This document shows positions 36,383 to 45,587 of a stretch of DNA of 64,000 nt, in pieces. How positions within the stretch are numbered: position 1 is the stretch's first letter; each line of letters begins with the position of its first letter. The notes under the pieces were generated by a model that saw nothing but the letters and a program-made list of their open reading frames with translations, was not told the origin of the DNA and made no database searches. This stretch comes from Rhodobacter sp. (GTDB lineage: Bacteria; Pseudomonadota; Alphaproteobacteria; Rhodobacterales; Rhodobacteraceae), in contig JAIYDJ010000087.1 in assembly GCA_027487575.1 (NCBI GenBank), positions 25,396 through 89,395 of the forward strand. Reading direction: 5' to 3'. The position numbers were made by a program, and so were the translations under genes.

Positions 36383-37333
36383 CTACGCCGAAACGATGGT
36401 CACCCCGTGATCCACAAGAATCCCTTCGACGCGGACACGGTACAGGGCAATCGCCCCCACCAGCCAGGCCAGAAACCGGGCTTCGTTTCTTGTCGGATTG
36501 CGCCGCACGGCGCGGCAGATCGCATAGCGTTGGGCGCTGCGCAGGCCCAGCCGGAACGGAGCGACAAGGCGTCCGCTTTGCAGCGCGTCCAGCGCCATGA
36601 AGCTGTCACCGATCGTGATGCCCGATCCGGACAACGCCGCCGACAGGCACATCGACGTGTCATTGAATTTCGAAACCTGCACCTCGGGTCCGGGGTCTGC
36701 GACCCCGCTGAAGGCGAACCAGTCCTTGCGGAGGTCATAGTTGCGGTCGATCAGAAAGCGCGCCGTACTGCGCAACCTGCCGTCGGTCACATGGCGCAGG
36801 GCATATTCGGGCGTGCACAGCGGCAGGTCGATCCAGTCGCACAGGGTGTCTTCGGTCAGGTCGTTCGACCGGAAGCTGCCCTCGGGTCCGTAAAAAATAC
36901 GAAAGCTGAAATTCTCGTCCATCCGCAGGCGGCCGTTGCGTTCGGCCACGATTTCCAGCGCGACGCCGGGATTTTCGACAAGAAAGCTGCCGATGTGGTG
37001 GGCCAGCCAGGACGAGGCAAAGTCGCGGTCGACCAGGATGCGCAACGCATTCGTGCCGTCGCGACCGTCACTGATGTGCTGGTACGTGGCGCTGATCAGA
37101 TCGAACCCCTGCGACAGGCCGGCAGCCAGTTGTCGTCCGGTTTCGGTCAGGGTGGCGTGCGGGCGACCCCGGATGACCAACGCACAGCCGACCAGTTGTT
37201 CCAGATGCCGTATCTGTTTGCTGATCGCGGGCCGCGTCACGTTCAGCGCCGCCGCCGCGTTAGCAAACCCGCCATGACGCGCGACAAGATCGAAGGCCCG
37301 CAAGGCCGTGAGGGGCAGCATCGGGTTCACCAT
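36383..37333 (-). CDS. LysR-family regulator (GcvA-like)
   Basis: A 316-aa LysR regulator. The N-terminal helix-turn-helix (about 5-63) reads LTALRAFDLVARHGGFANAAAALNVTRPAISKQIRHLE, a GcvA-type pattern; only parts are quoted by family habit. The effector domain follows from about 90. Several starts are possible: TTG 37342, ATG 37333, GTG 37330 and ATG 37321; I take ATG 37333. A perfect palindrome lies at the start codon, suggesting self-control. It is divergent from the cupin-GMC-amidohydrolase genes and probably regulates them. Confidence 0.87.
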   Translation of the reverse strand: MVNPMLPLTALRAFDLVARHGGFANAAAALNVTRPAISKQIRHLEQLVGCALVIRGRPHATLTETGRQLAAGLSQGFDLISATYQHISDGRDGTNALRILVDRDFASSWLAHHIGSFLVENPGVALEIVAERNGRLRMDENFSFRIFYGPEGSFRSNDLTEDTLCDWIDLPLCTPEYALRHVTDGRLRSTARFLIDRNYDLRKDWFAFSGVADPGPEVQVSKFNDTSMCLSAALSGSGITIGDSFMALDALQSGRLVAPFRLGLRSAQRYAICRAVRRNPTRNEARFLAWLVGAIALYRVRVEGILVDHGVTIVSA

Positions 37334-37350
37334 GGTAACCAAAGGTTACC
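37334..37350. promoter_or_regulatory. LysR operator palindrome
   Basis: GGTAACC (37334-37340), AAA, GGTTACC (37344-37350) is a perfect inverted repeat. It contains the LysR-type T-N11-A pattern (T37336, A37348). It directly abuts the ATG of the LysR gene and faces the cupin operon. The symmetry and position make it the best operator candidate in the region. Confidence 0.6.
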
Positions 37351-37414
37351 TTACGCTATATTTGTTCGTTTTGCTGTCAAAGCGGTGTTTTCTACGGTGA
37401 TGGCAGCCAGGACA

Positions 37415-37807
37415 ATGGGCCAAGCAACGAAACTGGATGCCAAGCCGATGAAGAACCCGATAAAATTCTCTGCGACCGGTCCGGCGGGCTGGATGGAAAG
37501 CGCGAATGTGCCTCTGGAAACCGCCCGGCTGATCGCAGGCGATGCGCTGGGGCAGGATCACATCTACTTCCGGCGGGAAACCCCCGGCGTCCGGTCGGGG
37601 ATCTGGCGGGCCGAACCCTATACCGATTTCTACGAGGATTATCCCTGCGACGAATTCATGATCGTGCTTGAAGGCTCGGTCACGCTTGAGGGCGACGACT
37701 TCGAGGAAACCTATCGCAAGGGCGACGCCTTTCTGGTGCCGAAAGGCTTTCGCGGGTATTGGAGGCAGACCGAGCCGATGCTGAAATTCTATGTGATGAT
37801 CGATTGA
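37415..37807 (+). CDS. Small cupin protein (EutQ-like)
   Basis: A 130-aa single cupin domain. FYEDYPCDEFMIVLEGSVTL and FEETYRKGDAFLVPKGFRGYW hold the two cupin motifs, with metal-binding residues partly replaced. Related cupins occur in ethanolamine and amine catabolic clusters. Starts at 37400, 37415 and 37448 are all in frame; ATG 37415 has a weak AGGA site nearby and is chosen. The GMC dehydrogenase follows after 16 nt, so the two are probably co-transcribed under LysR control. Confidence 0.75.
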   Translation: MGQATKLDAKPMKNPIKFSATGPAGWMESANVPLETARLIAGDALGQDHIYFRRETPGVRSGIWRAEPYTDFYEDYPCDEFMIVLEGSVTLEGDDFEETYRKGDAFLVPKGFRGYWRQTEPMLKFYVMID

Positions 37808-37823
37808 TCGGCTGGCCGGAACG

Positions 37824-39587
37824 ATGAATGACACGCAGACACCCGGCGGCACGGAAGATGCGGGGACCTATGATTATGTGATCATCGGGGCCGGATCGGC
37901 CGGATGTGTGATGGCCGCGCGTCTGGGCGAAGACCCGCGCGCCCGCATTCTGGTGCTGGAGGCGGGTGGCAGCGACCGGTCCATCTTCGTCAGGATGCCT
38001 GCCGCCCTGACCATTCCGATGAACACCCGAAGGTTCAACTGGGGCATGTCGACAGAACCCGAGCCGGGCCTTGACGGGCGGGTGGTGAACCTGCCGCGCG
38101 GCAAGGGGCTGGGCGGGTCGTCGTCGATCAACGGGATGTGCTGGGTGCGCGGCAATCCGATGGATTATGAACTGTGGGGGGCGTTGGGTGCCGAAGGCTG
38201 GAGCTGGGCCAATGTGCTGCCATACTTCCAGCGTCTAGAGAACGTGACCGGGGGTGGCGCGTTGCGCGGCACGGACGGGCCGATTTCCGTGCGACGCGGG
38301 GACGCGCACAATCCGCTGTTCCAGGCCTTTGTCGACGCAGGCCGACAGGCGGGTTATGCCGTCAGCGACAACATGAACAGCCGCCAGCACGAGGGCTTTG
38401 GCCCGATGGAGATGAACGTCGGCGGGGGAGAGCGGTCGAGTGCGGCCGTGGGGTATCTGCACCCTGCCGTTCGGCGCGGCAATGTGCGGGTGATCCCCCA
38501 TGCGCTGGTGGACCGGCTGATTGTCGAGGGTGGTCGGGTCACCGGCGTGCTGTTTTCGCAGGACGGTCGGCCCGTGCGGGCGCAGGCAGGGCGCGATGTG
38601 ATCCTCAGCGCGGGGTCGATCATGTCGCCTGTCATCCTGAAACGGTCCGGCCTTGGCCCGGCGCAAGAGTTGGCCGACCATGGCATCGCCGTGGTTGCCG
38701 ATTGCGTACAGGTAGGCGGCAACCTGATGGATCACATGGAGATCTATCTGCAGATGGAATGCCGCCAGCCGATCACCCTTTACGCGCAAATGACCCCGCT
38801 TCGAAAGGCGATGCTGGGCGCGCAGTGGCTGCTGACGCGCAAGGGGCTGGGGGCGACCAACCATTTCGAATCCGGCGGCCATATCCGCAGCCGCGCGGGG
38901 ATCGTCTATCCCGACATCCAGTTTCACTTTCTGCCGCTGGCGATCTCTTATGACGGCAAGTCGATGGCCACCGGCCACGGCTTTCAGGTGCATGTCGGCA
39001 CCAAGCGGTCGAAAAGCCGGGGCTGGGTGAAACTGCGCAGCTCCGCGCCGCAAGATCTGCCACGCGTGCAGTTCAACTACATGACGCATCCCGACGACTG
39101 GCTGGAAATGCGCGCCTGTGTGCGCCTGACGCGCGAGATTTTCGCCCAACCGGCCTTTGCGCGCTATCGCGGGGCCGAGCTTGCCCCGGGTGCCGCGTGT
39201 CAGACCGACGCCGACATCGACGCCTTCCTGAAGGCGAAACTGGAAAGCGCCTACCACCCCTGCGGCACCTGCCAGATGGGAACGGACGATGCCGCCGTGG
39301 TGGACCCGCGCACGATGAAGTTCAAGGGCGTCGAAGGCCTGCGCGTTGTCGACAGCTCTGTCCTGCCACAGGCCACGGCGGGCGATCTGAACGCGCCGAC
39401 GCTGGTCATGGCCGAACGCGCGGCCGATCTGGTCCGGGGGCGAAGCCTGCCCGCCGCACAGGACGCGCCCTTGCTGGCCGATCCGGACTGGGCCACCCGG
39501 CAACGCTCGGCTGCGATCACCCGCGACTACAGCGCGGACCGCGAAACCCTGCGCCTCGCCTTGCTGGAAAATGCCCGGCCACGCTGA
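37824..39587 (+). CDS. GMC oxidoreductase (choline dehydrogenase-like)
   Basis: A 587-aa FAD enzyme. The dinucleotide motif GAGSAGCV (about 23-30), LEAGG, PRGKGLGGSSSING and the C-terminal active-site region AYHPCGTCQMG with the catalytic His are present. Family members oxidise alcohols, among them choline. The protein has a C-terminal extension of about 40 residues beyond ERAADLVRG. Position between a cupin and an acetylpolyamine amidohydrolase-like gene suggests an amino alcohol or polyamine-derived substrate; that is inference. Confidence 0.88.
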   Translation: MNDTQTPGGTEDAGTYDYVIIGAGSAGCVMAARLGEDPRARILVLEAGGSDRSIFVRMPAALTIPMNTRRFNWGMSTEPEPGLDGRVVNLPRGKGLGGSSSINGMCWVRGNPMDYELWGALGAEGWSWANVLPYFQRLENVTGGGALRGTDGPISVRRGDAHNPLFQAFVDAGRQAGYAVSDNMNSRQHEGFGPMEMNVGGGERSSAAVGYLHPAVRRGNVRVIPHALVDRLIVEGGRVTGVLFSQDGRPVRAQAGRDVILSAGSIMSPVILKRSGLGPAQELADHGIAVVADCVQVGGNLMDHMEIYLQMECRQPITLYAQMTPLRKAMLGAQWLLTRKGLGATNHFESGGHIRSRAGIVYPDIQFHFLPLAISYDGKSMATGHGFQVHVGTKRSKSRGWVKLRSSAPQDLPRVQFNYMTHPDDWLEMRACVRLTREIFAQPAFARYRGAELAPGAACQTDADIDAFLKAKLESAYHPCGTCQMGTDDAAVVDPRTMKFKGVEGLRVVDSSVLPQATAGDLNAPTLVMAERAADLVRGRSLPAAQDAPLLADPDWATRQRSAAITRDYSADRETLRLALLENARPR

Positions 39588-39608
39588 CAGCACCACAAGG
39601 AAAACCTG

Positions 39609-40649
39609 ATGAAGCTGATCTATTCCGAAGACCATCGCGGCCACGCCGGCGCCAAGGAAATGCGCTATGACGAAATGATCCCGATGATGGAGTGTCCCGA
39701 ACGGATGGACGTGATCATGGGCGCGCTGACGCAAGCGGGCTTCACCGACGTCGTCGCGCCCAATCCGCACGGGCTGGACGTCGTGCATCAGGTTCACGAT
39801 CCGGCCTTCGTCAGCTTTCTGCAACGCTGCTATCCGATGTGGGAGGCGGAGTTCGGCCCCGGTCGCTTTGCCACCGCCTACACCTTTGGCATGCGCGGCA
39901 TGGATCAGGTGCCCAACGGATCCGTGCATTCGATGCTGAGTTGCTACACCTTCGATGTCTGCGTGCCCTTCATCGCCGGAACGTGGAGGGCGATCAACGC
40001 GGCCAAGGACATTGCCCTGACCGGGGTCGATCTGATGCAGGCGGGCGAGCGCGCGGTGTTTTCGGTCTGCCGTCCAGCGGGACATCACGCCTCGCAGGAC
40101 CTGGCCGGAGGTTATTGCTACCTCAACAATGCCGCCATCGCCGCTCAGGCGCATCTGAACGGGGGCGCGCGGCGGGTGGCGTTGCTGGACATCGACTATC
40201 ACCACGGCAACGGAACGCAGCGCATCTTCTACCAGCGGTCCGATGTGTTCTTCATCTCGCTGCACTGCCGACCGCAGGACGAATATCCGTTCCTGATGGG
40301 CTATGACACGGAAGTTGGGGAAGGTGCGGGTAAGGGCTATACGCTGAACCTGCCCATGCCGCGCGGCACCGGCTATGCGGATTGGGGCCCCGCCCTGCAG
40401 ATCGCACTGGACCGGATCCGCGCCTATGCGCCGGATGTGCTGGTGGTGTCGCTGGGCGTTGATACGTTCGAGGCCGATCCCGTAGGAGGATTTACCCTGA
40501 AAAGCCCCGATTACCTTGACATCGGTCGCCGCCTCGCTGGGCTGGACCTGCCCACCCAGTTCGTCATGGAAGGCGGCTATGCCATCGATGCGCTTGGGTT
40601 GAACGTTGCCAACGTCATCACCGGGTTCACGCAAGCCCAGCGGGGATAG
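39609..40649 (+). CDS. aphA: Acetylpolyamine amidohydrolase / histone-deacetylase-fold enzyme
   Basis: A 346-aa zinc deacetylase. The catalytic His159-His160 (PAGHHAS), zinc ligands Asp196 and His198 (LLDIDYHHGNG) and Asp285 (GVDTF), and the transition-state Tyr324 (EGGYA) are all in place. Length and spacing match bacterial acetylpolyamine amidohydrolase, which frees acetate from acetylputrescine or acetylspermidine. AAGGAAA precedes the ATG. The polyamine-type importer nearby on the other strand supports this call; other acylated amines are possible. Confidence 0.87.
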   Translation: MKLIYSEDHRGHAGAKEMRYDEMIPMMECPERMDVIMGALTQAGFTDVVAPNPHGLDVVHQVHDPAFVSFLQRCYPMWEAEFGPGRFATAYTFGMRGMDQVPNGSVHSMLSCYTFDVCVPFIAGTWRAINAAKDIALTGVDLMQAGERAVFSVCRPAGHHASQDLAGGYCYLNNAAIAAQAHLNGGARRVALLDIDYHHGNGTQRIFYQRSDVFFISLHCRPQDEYPFLMGYDTEVGEGAGKGYTLNLPMPRGTGYADWGPALQIALDRIRAYAPDVLVVSLGVDTFEADPVGGFTLKSPDYLDIGRRLAGLDLPTQFVMEGGYAIDALGLNVANVITGFTQAQRG

Positions 40650-40652
40650 GTG

Positions 40653-41651
40653 TCAGGTGATCTGCAAGGTCACCTTGCCGATCGCCTTGCCGCTTTCCAG
40701 AAACGCATGGGCGGCGGCGACGTTGGTCAGGGCAAAGGTGCCCGCGTGCAGGATCGTCAGCTTGCCTGCCGCCACCAGCCCAAGCGCCTGACGCAGGATC
40801 GCCGCCTGTTCCGCAAGTCGGGCCGACAACCCCTTCCACATCGGTGTCAGCATCATCACGTTGTGCAGCGTCAGGTTCAGGTTGTATGCGGTCAGGTCTG
40901 CATCATCGCCGGGCAGGCCCATCAGGGTGACGATGCGGCCGTAAGGGGCCATGGCGCGGTAGGTCTGCTGCAGGGTTTCAGCACCCGCATTGTCAAACGC
41001 CACATGCAGGCCACCCGACCATCCCAGCGCCGCCACGGCAAAGTCGGTTTCGCGATAGTTGAAGGTGACTTCGGCCCCCATGTCGTGCGCGATGCGGGCC
41101 TTTTCGGCAGAACTGACCGTTGCCGCCACCCGCGCCCCGCGCAGGGCGGCCAGTTGCACCGCCACATGCCCCGTGCCCCCTGCCCCGCCATGGATCAGGG
41201 CAAACTCCCCTGCCTGTAACGCCGCGCGGTCATGGATCGATTCCCATGCCGTGATCGCAACGAGCGGCAACGCGGCGGCGGTCAGGTCGTCCACCCCGTC
41301 GGGAACCAGCGCCAGTTGCGCTGCCGGAACCACCGCAGCCTCGGCATAGGTGCCCATGGTTCCGCCGATGCCCCCGTTGCAAAAGCAGACCCGGTCGCCG
41401 GGGCGCAAACCGGTGACCCCGGCCCCGACTGCGGCGACCACACCCATGCCGTCATGACCCAGAACGAACGGGCTGTCCGACGTCAGATACCCGCCCAACT
41501 GGCGAAAGAAGATATCAGCCGGGTTCAGCGACGCGGCGTGCAGGGTCACCAGCACGTCTTGCGGGCCTTGCGGCCAGACAAGGTCGACGTCCTGCGCCGC
41601 AAGCACCTCGGGGCCGCCCAGCGATGCCGCAACCATTGCCTTGATCTTCAA
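40653..41651 (-). CDS. Zinc-free quinone oxidoreductase (MDR family)
   Basis: A 332-aa NADPH-dependent reductase of the QOR type. It has LNPADIFFRQLGGY, FVLGHDGMGVVAAVG and the nucleotide motif GGAGGTGHVAVQLA; the zinc ligands of alcohol dehydrogenases are absent. I favour the TTG at 41651 (overlapping the upstream stop, AAAGG 8 nt before) over the ATG at 41636. It is the last gene of the PotABC-like operon and ends 3 nt from the convergent amidohydrolase. Its substrate is unknown. Confidence 0.85.
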   Translation of the reverse strand: MKIKAMVAASLGGPEVLAAQDVDLVWPQGPQDVLVTLHAASLNPADIFFRQLGGYLTSDSPFVLGHDGMGVVAAVGAGVTGLRPGDRVCFCNGGIGGTMGTYAEAAVVPAAQLALVPDGVDDLTAAALPLVAITAWESIHDRAALQAGEFALIHGGAGGTGHVAVQLAALRGARVAATVSSAEKARIAHDMGAEVTFNYRETDFAVAALGWSGGLHVAFDNAGAETLQQTYRAMAPYGRIVTLMGLPGDDADLTAYNLNLTLHNVMMLTPMWKGLSARLAEQAAILRQALGLVAAGKLTILHAGTFALTNVAAAHAFLESGKAIGKVTLQIT

Positions 41652-42496
41652 CGCGAAACCTTTCGAAGTTGCCGGATGTACCACAGCATGATCAGCGACA
41701 GACAGGCAAAGACCGTCAGCGCCAGAATGACAGACGCCACCGCCAGCCGGGGCGTTCCGGCAGACCGCAGGCTCAGCCACATCAAAACCGGCAACGTCTG
41801 CGTATCCCGGTCCGTCAGGAACAGCGCCATGACGAATTCATTCAGCGAGATCACGAAGGCGAACAGCACGGAAGAGATCACCCCGGTGGATACCATCGGG
41901 ATCACCACCTCGAAGAATGTCCTTACCGGCGGCGCGCCAAGGTCGTTCGCAGCCTCGACCACGCGGTTGTCGATGGTGCGAAAGGTGGCCTCCATCAGCA
42001 TGAACACCAGCGGCATCGCCCAGAGCGAATGCGCCACCATCACCAGCCCGCGCGAGCCGTAGATCGAAACGCCGCCGATTTCCAACCCGCCGAACGCGAT
42101 GGCAACCCCCAGACCCAGCACCACACCCGGCATGAACAGCGGCATCATGATCAGGATGTAGAGAACATTCTTGAAAGCAAAGTCGTACCTCTCGAACGCC
42201 CAGGCCGCGAGGATGCCCGCCGTGGTCGAGATCACGGCCGTTCCGACCGCGATGATGAAACTGTTTTTCAACGCATCCGTCCATTGCGGGCTGGCGATGA
42301 AATCGCCGTACCAACCCAGCGACCAGACCTTGATCGGAAAGCGGATCTGGGCGGCCTCGTTGAACGACATCACCAGTGTGACCACGATCGGGATCAGCAC
42401 ATAGGCCACGATGAAGATCGTGAATGCCAGCGTCAGCACCCGGAACACCACCGGTTCGACACTGCGTCGCGTCAGGGGTGTGCTGCCGTCAGACAT
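41648..42496 (-). CDS. Spermidine/putrescine-type ABC importer permease (PotC-like)
   Basis: A 282-aa permease with six membrane segments. The early segment VLIPIVVTLVMSFNE and the coupling loop VVEAANDLGAPPVRTFFEVVIP are PotC-like. It starts at ATG 42496, overlapping the PotB-like stop by 8 nt, and runs into the quinone oxidoreductase with a 4-nt overlap. It forms a heterodimer with the PotB-like protein. Confidence 0.88.
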   Translation of the reverse strand: MSDGSTPLTRRSVEPVVFRVLTLAFTIFIVAYVLIPIVVTLVMSFNEAAQIRFPIKVWSLGWYGDFIASPQWTDALKNSFIIAVGTAVISTTAGILAAWAFERYDFAFKNVLYILIMMPLFMPGVVLGLGVAIAFGGLEIGGVSIYGSRGLVMVAHSLWAMPLVFMLMEATFRTIDNRVVEAANDLGAPPVRTFFEVVIPMVSTGVISSVLFAFVISLNEFVMALFLTDRDTQTLPVLMWLSLRSAGTPRLAVASVILALTVFACLSLIMLWYIRQLRKVSR

Positions 42497-43388
42497 GCAA
42501 GGTGGCCCGCCGCGTGGCAAGGGCGCGGGTAAAAACCATCATGACCGCCACCAGCACCACCAGCACCATGGACAGCGCCGAGGCGAGCGGCCAGTTGTTG
42601 CGGCCCAGCATCTGTTCCTGCACAAGAAATCCCATCGTCCACAACGTGTCGGGTCCAAGGGCGGAGGGTGTCGCGTAGGTGCCCATCGTGAAGATGAAAC
42701 ACTGCGAGAATGCCACGAGCATCCCGTTGCGGGTCAGCGGCAGCAACACCTCGCGGAAGATGGTCAGGGGCGAGGCACCAAGATCGGCGGCGGCTTCCAG
42801 CATCCGCTTGTCGATGCCGTCAAGGATCGACAGCAGGATGAAAAAGCAGAACGGCAGCGTCAGATAGACCAGCCCGACAAAGGCCGCGAATTCGGTATAC
42901 ATCAGGCTGATCTTGTCGCTGATCAGACCCGAACTCGTCAGCGCAAAGCTGAGAAGCCCGTTCTTGGGAAAGAACATCCACCAGCCGAAGATGATCGCAA
43001 TCTCGGAAATCAGCAGCGGACAAAGGGCGAGGCCGATGAAGATCAGCCGCCATTTCGCCGGTTTCAGCCAGACCAGCAGGGCAAAGAGATAGCCGATCAC
43101 CAGAGTCGCTGCCGAGGCCATCAGGGCCAGTTGCAGCGTTGTCCAGATCGCGCCGACGAAAACCTCGTTCGAAAAGACGGTCTGGTAATTCGCCCAGGAC
43201 AGGCCCGGAGTGAACAGCTTTGATCCCTCTGACAGATTGAAGCTCATGCGCGCCATGTAAAGGGTCGGAAGGCCGAAGAAGATCAGGACGATGATCAATG
43301 CGGGCAGCATCAACAGCCACGGCGCGGCGCGTTTTCGCCGGATGACCGCCGCACGGGCTACGGTAAAGGCGCGGTCTTCCCCCGTCAC
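42489..43388 (-). CDS. Spermidine/putrescine-type ABC importer permease (PotB-like)
   Basis: A 299-aa permease with six membrane segments, the first at about 23-45 (PWLLMLPALIIVLIFFG). The coupling loop reads MLEAAADLGASPLTIFREVLLP. The start is a GTG overlapping the ATPase stop (GTGA, 43385-43388). It belongs to a chain of overlapping genes: ATPase, PotB, PotC and oxidoreductase. Confidence 0.88.
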   Translation of the reverse strand: MTGEDRAFTVARAAVIRRKRAAPWLLMLPALIIVLIFFGLPTLYMARMSFNLSEGSKLFTPGLSWANYQTVFSNEVFVGAIWTTLQLALMASAATLVIGYLFALLVWLKPAKWRLIFIGLALCPLLISEIAIIFGWWMFFPKNGLLSFALTSSGLISDKISLMYTEFAAFVGLVYLTLPFCFFILLSILDGIDKRMLEAAADLGASPLTIFREVLLPLTRNGMLVAFSQCFIFTMGTYATPSALGPDTLWTMGFLVQEQMLGRNNWPLASALSMVLVVLVAVMMVFTRALATRRATLHV

Positions 43389-44428
43389 CGGAACACCCGC
43401 ATGTCCTGGCTTTGCCAGCCGACATCCACCACGTCCCCCGCCCGATGCACCGCAGCCCCCGCATGATCGGCGAACAGCTCCAACCCGGCCGCACGCAGAT
43501 GATAGCGGTTCATGTCGCCCAGAAACTCGACGAATTCGACCCGGGCTTTCAGCCGGTTCGGCAGGTCTGCCGCATCGGGGCCAAAGCGCAGACGCGACGG
43601 GCGAATGTACAGCCGCGCGTCGCCGGGGGCGTGATCGCCCTGCAGCGACAGGTCAATCCGTCCGCCCGCGCCATCGGTGGGCTGCGGGCCAAGACGAACC
43701 GCAAGGCAGCAGCTTTCCCCGATGAAGGTGTAGACGAATTCGTTTATCGGCTGATGAAAAATGTTTTCAGGTGTGTCGATCTGTTCGATTGCCCCGTTGC
43801 GCATCACCGCCACGCGGCTGGACATCGCCATCGCCTCGCCCTGATCATGCGTCACGTAGATCGCGCTGAACTGCAACTGGTCGTGCAGGTTCTTGATCTC
43901 GGCGCGCAGTTGCAACCGCAGCGACAGGTCCAGCGCCGACAGCGGTTCGTCAAACAACAGGATCGCCGGGCGCACTGCCAGCGACCGCGCCAGCGCCACC
44001 CTTTGTTTCTGCCCGCCAGAAAGTTGCGCGGGAAAGCGGTCGGCAAAGCCGGACAGCCGCACGATCCCCAGATACTGTTTCACCCGGTCAGCGGTCTCAG
44101 ACGCGTCAACCTTGCGCATGCGCAACCCGAAGGCAACGTTTTCGGCCACGGTCTTGTGCGGGAACAGCGCACCTGACTGAAAGATCGTCGCAGTGTCGCG
44201 CTGATAGGCGGGCAGATGGTCGATCCGCTCGCCGTTGATCCGGATCGAACCGCCGTTCAACTGATCAAACCCGCCGACAAGGCGCAGCGTCGACGTCTTG
44301 CCCGACCCCGAGGGGCCCAGAAGCGTGACGAATTCGCCCTTTGCCACGGTCAACGACACATTGTCGACGGCGACCACCCTGCCATAGGTGCGCCGCACGT
44401 TCTGCAGGTCAAGCGCCGCGATTGTCAT
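43385..44428 (-). CDS. Spermidine/putrescine-type ABC importer ATPase (PotA-like)
   Basis: A 347-aa ATPase with Walker A (GPSGSGKTS), signature LSGGQKQRV, Walker B (ILLFDEP) and switch YVTHDQGEA. A C-terminal TOBE domain of about 100 residues follows (IRPSRLRFGPDAADLPNR), as in PotA/FbpC. The ATG at 44428 overlaps the binding-protein stop (ATGA). The Gln-loop region FQSGALFPHKTV is typical. Confidence 0.9.
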   Translation of the reverse strand: MTIAALDLQNVRRTYGRVVAVDNVSLTVAKGEFVTLLGPSGSGKTSTLRLVGGFDQLNGGSIRINGERIDHLPAYQRDTATIFQSGALFPHKTVAENVAFGLRMRKVDASETADRVKQYLGIVRLSGFADRFPAQLSGGQKQRVALARSLAVRPAILLFDEPLSALDLSLRLQLRAEIKNLHDQLQFSAIYVTHDQGEAMAMSSRVAVMRNGAIEQIDTPENIFHQPINEFVYTFIGESCCLAVRLGPQPTDGAGGRIDLSLQGDHAPGDARLYIRPSRLRFGPDAADLPNRLKARVEFVEFLGDMNRYHLRAAGLELFADHAGAAVHRAGDVVDVGWQSQDMRVFR

Positions 44429-45531
44429 CCGCTGGTCGTCACCGTGATGGTCTGCTTCATCCGCGCATCCAGCGCTTCCCAGTTCGCGCCGAACTTGTCC
44501 CATCCGGCCAGACTGAACAGGCTGAAAGTCGCAGCCATTGCATCGTTCGTCATCGGGTAATCGGCCCAATGCGCCGGTGCCGTCAGATCGGACCGCGACA
44601 TGAAGTCGGTCGAGCCATTCAGGAAACGTTGCTGGGTTTCCTGTTCCAGCAGGTAGGACTGGAACAGGTCGGCCAGATCGCCATGCCGGGTGCCCCGCAC
44701 CTTGACGAACCAGTTGGTGTAGGAGGCTGTACCCTCTTTCGGCACGGCCCCGGTGAATTCGTCGCCGTACTCTTTCAAGAAGCCATAGGCATCTCCGGAA
44801 TACATCGTGGCAACCTGTGCCTCGTCCTGCAGCATCAGGTTGGCAAGTTCGGCGCCATCCTTGTACCACTTGGCCATGCGCAGCTTTTCCAGTTCCACGA
44901 ACAGCGGCTCCATCTCGGCGGGGGTGTCGAACACCTCGTCGATGCCGGGCTTGCGCGAAGACAACAGGGCGGGGATGCACAGGTCCCAGTAGAAGGCTGC
45001 GGCATCCATCGTGGTTTTGCCAAGGGCGCGGGGGTCCCAGAAATTGGCCCAGCTGTCGGGCGCAATGCCGCTGGCCTTCGAGGTCAGCATCCACAGCGAT
45101 CCACCGCCAAACGGCACGCCGTATCGGGCCGCATCGCCACGCAGGGCGTCGAACCACGGATGGACAGCGGCAAAACCCGGCAAGGCCGCGCGGTCGGTTT
45201 CCAGAAACAACCCTTCGGCCAGCCCGGTAGACGTGGTGAATTCGTCGGCGATCGTGATGTCGAACGGCGGGTTGTCGGCGGGTGCGGCCATGATCTGCGC
45301 CACCATCTGGTCCCAGCCGCCAACGGTTTCCACCTTGGTGCCGTAGGTCGCGTTGAAGGGGTCGATCACGAGGTCGCGAAAGCTCAGTTCGTGGTTGCCG
45401 GACCACGATACGACGACCAGCCCTTCGCCTGCGAAGGCGGACTGGGCCGAGGCCGGCCTTGCCCGGCCGATCAAGGCCGGTGCCGCCAATGCGGCAAGGC
45501 CTTGCAAAGTCTTGCGACGGGTCAGATGCAT
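44425..45531 (-). CDS. PotD-like binding protein 1, Tat-exported
   Basis: A 368-aa binding protein of the PotD/PotF/AfuA group. The N-terminus has a twin-arginine signal (LTRRKTLQGLAALAAP), so it is exported folded. The ATG at 45531 follows GGAGGAC by 4 nt. The mature part starts with VVSWSGNHELSFRDLVIDPF. It is clearly paralogous to the protein encoded just upstream and is coupled to the ATPase gene. Ligand is probably a polyamine or similar amine, by family and neighbourhood. Confidence 0.87.
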   Translation of the reverse strand: MHLTRRKTLQGLAALAAPALIGRARPASAQSAFAGEGLVVVSWSGNHELSFRDLVIDPFNATYGTKVETVGGWDQMVAQIMAAPADNPPFDITIADEFTTSTGLAEGLFLETDRAALPGFAAVHPWFDALRGDAARYGVPFGGGSLWMLTSKASGIAPDSWANFWDPRALGKTTMDAAAFYWDLCIPALLSSRKPGIDEVFDTPAEMEPLFVELEKLRMAKWYKDGAELANLMLQDEAQVATMYSGDAYGFLKEYGDEFTGAVPKEGTASYTNWFVKVRGTRHGDLADLFQSYLLEQETQQRFLNGSTDFMSRSDLTAPAHWADYPMTNDAMAATFSLFSLAGWDKFGANWEALDARMKQTITVTTSG

Positions 45532-45549
45532 GCGCGTCCTCCGGAAGGG

Positions 45550-45573
45550 GTGGCCCGCGGGTCGGCGGGCCAC
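45550..45573 (-). terminator. Hairpin between the two tandem binding-protein genes
   Basis: GTGGCCCGC (45550-45558) and GCGGGCCAC (45565-45573) form a perfect 9-bp stem with a 6-nt loop, 14 nt after the stop of the first binding-protein gene. It precedes the second gene's ribosome site. It probably raises the level of the first message relative to the rest of the operon. Confidence 0.65.
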
Positions 45574-45587
45574 GGGAACTGTCACGC

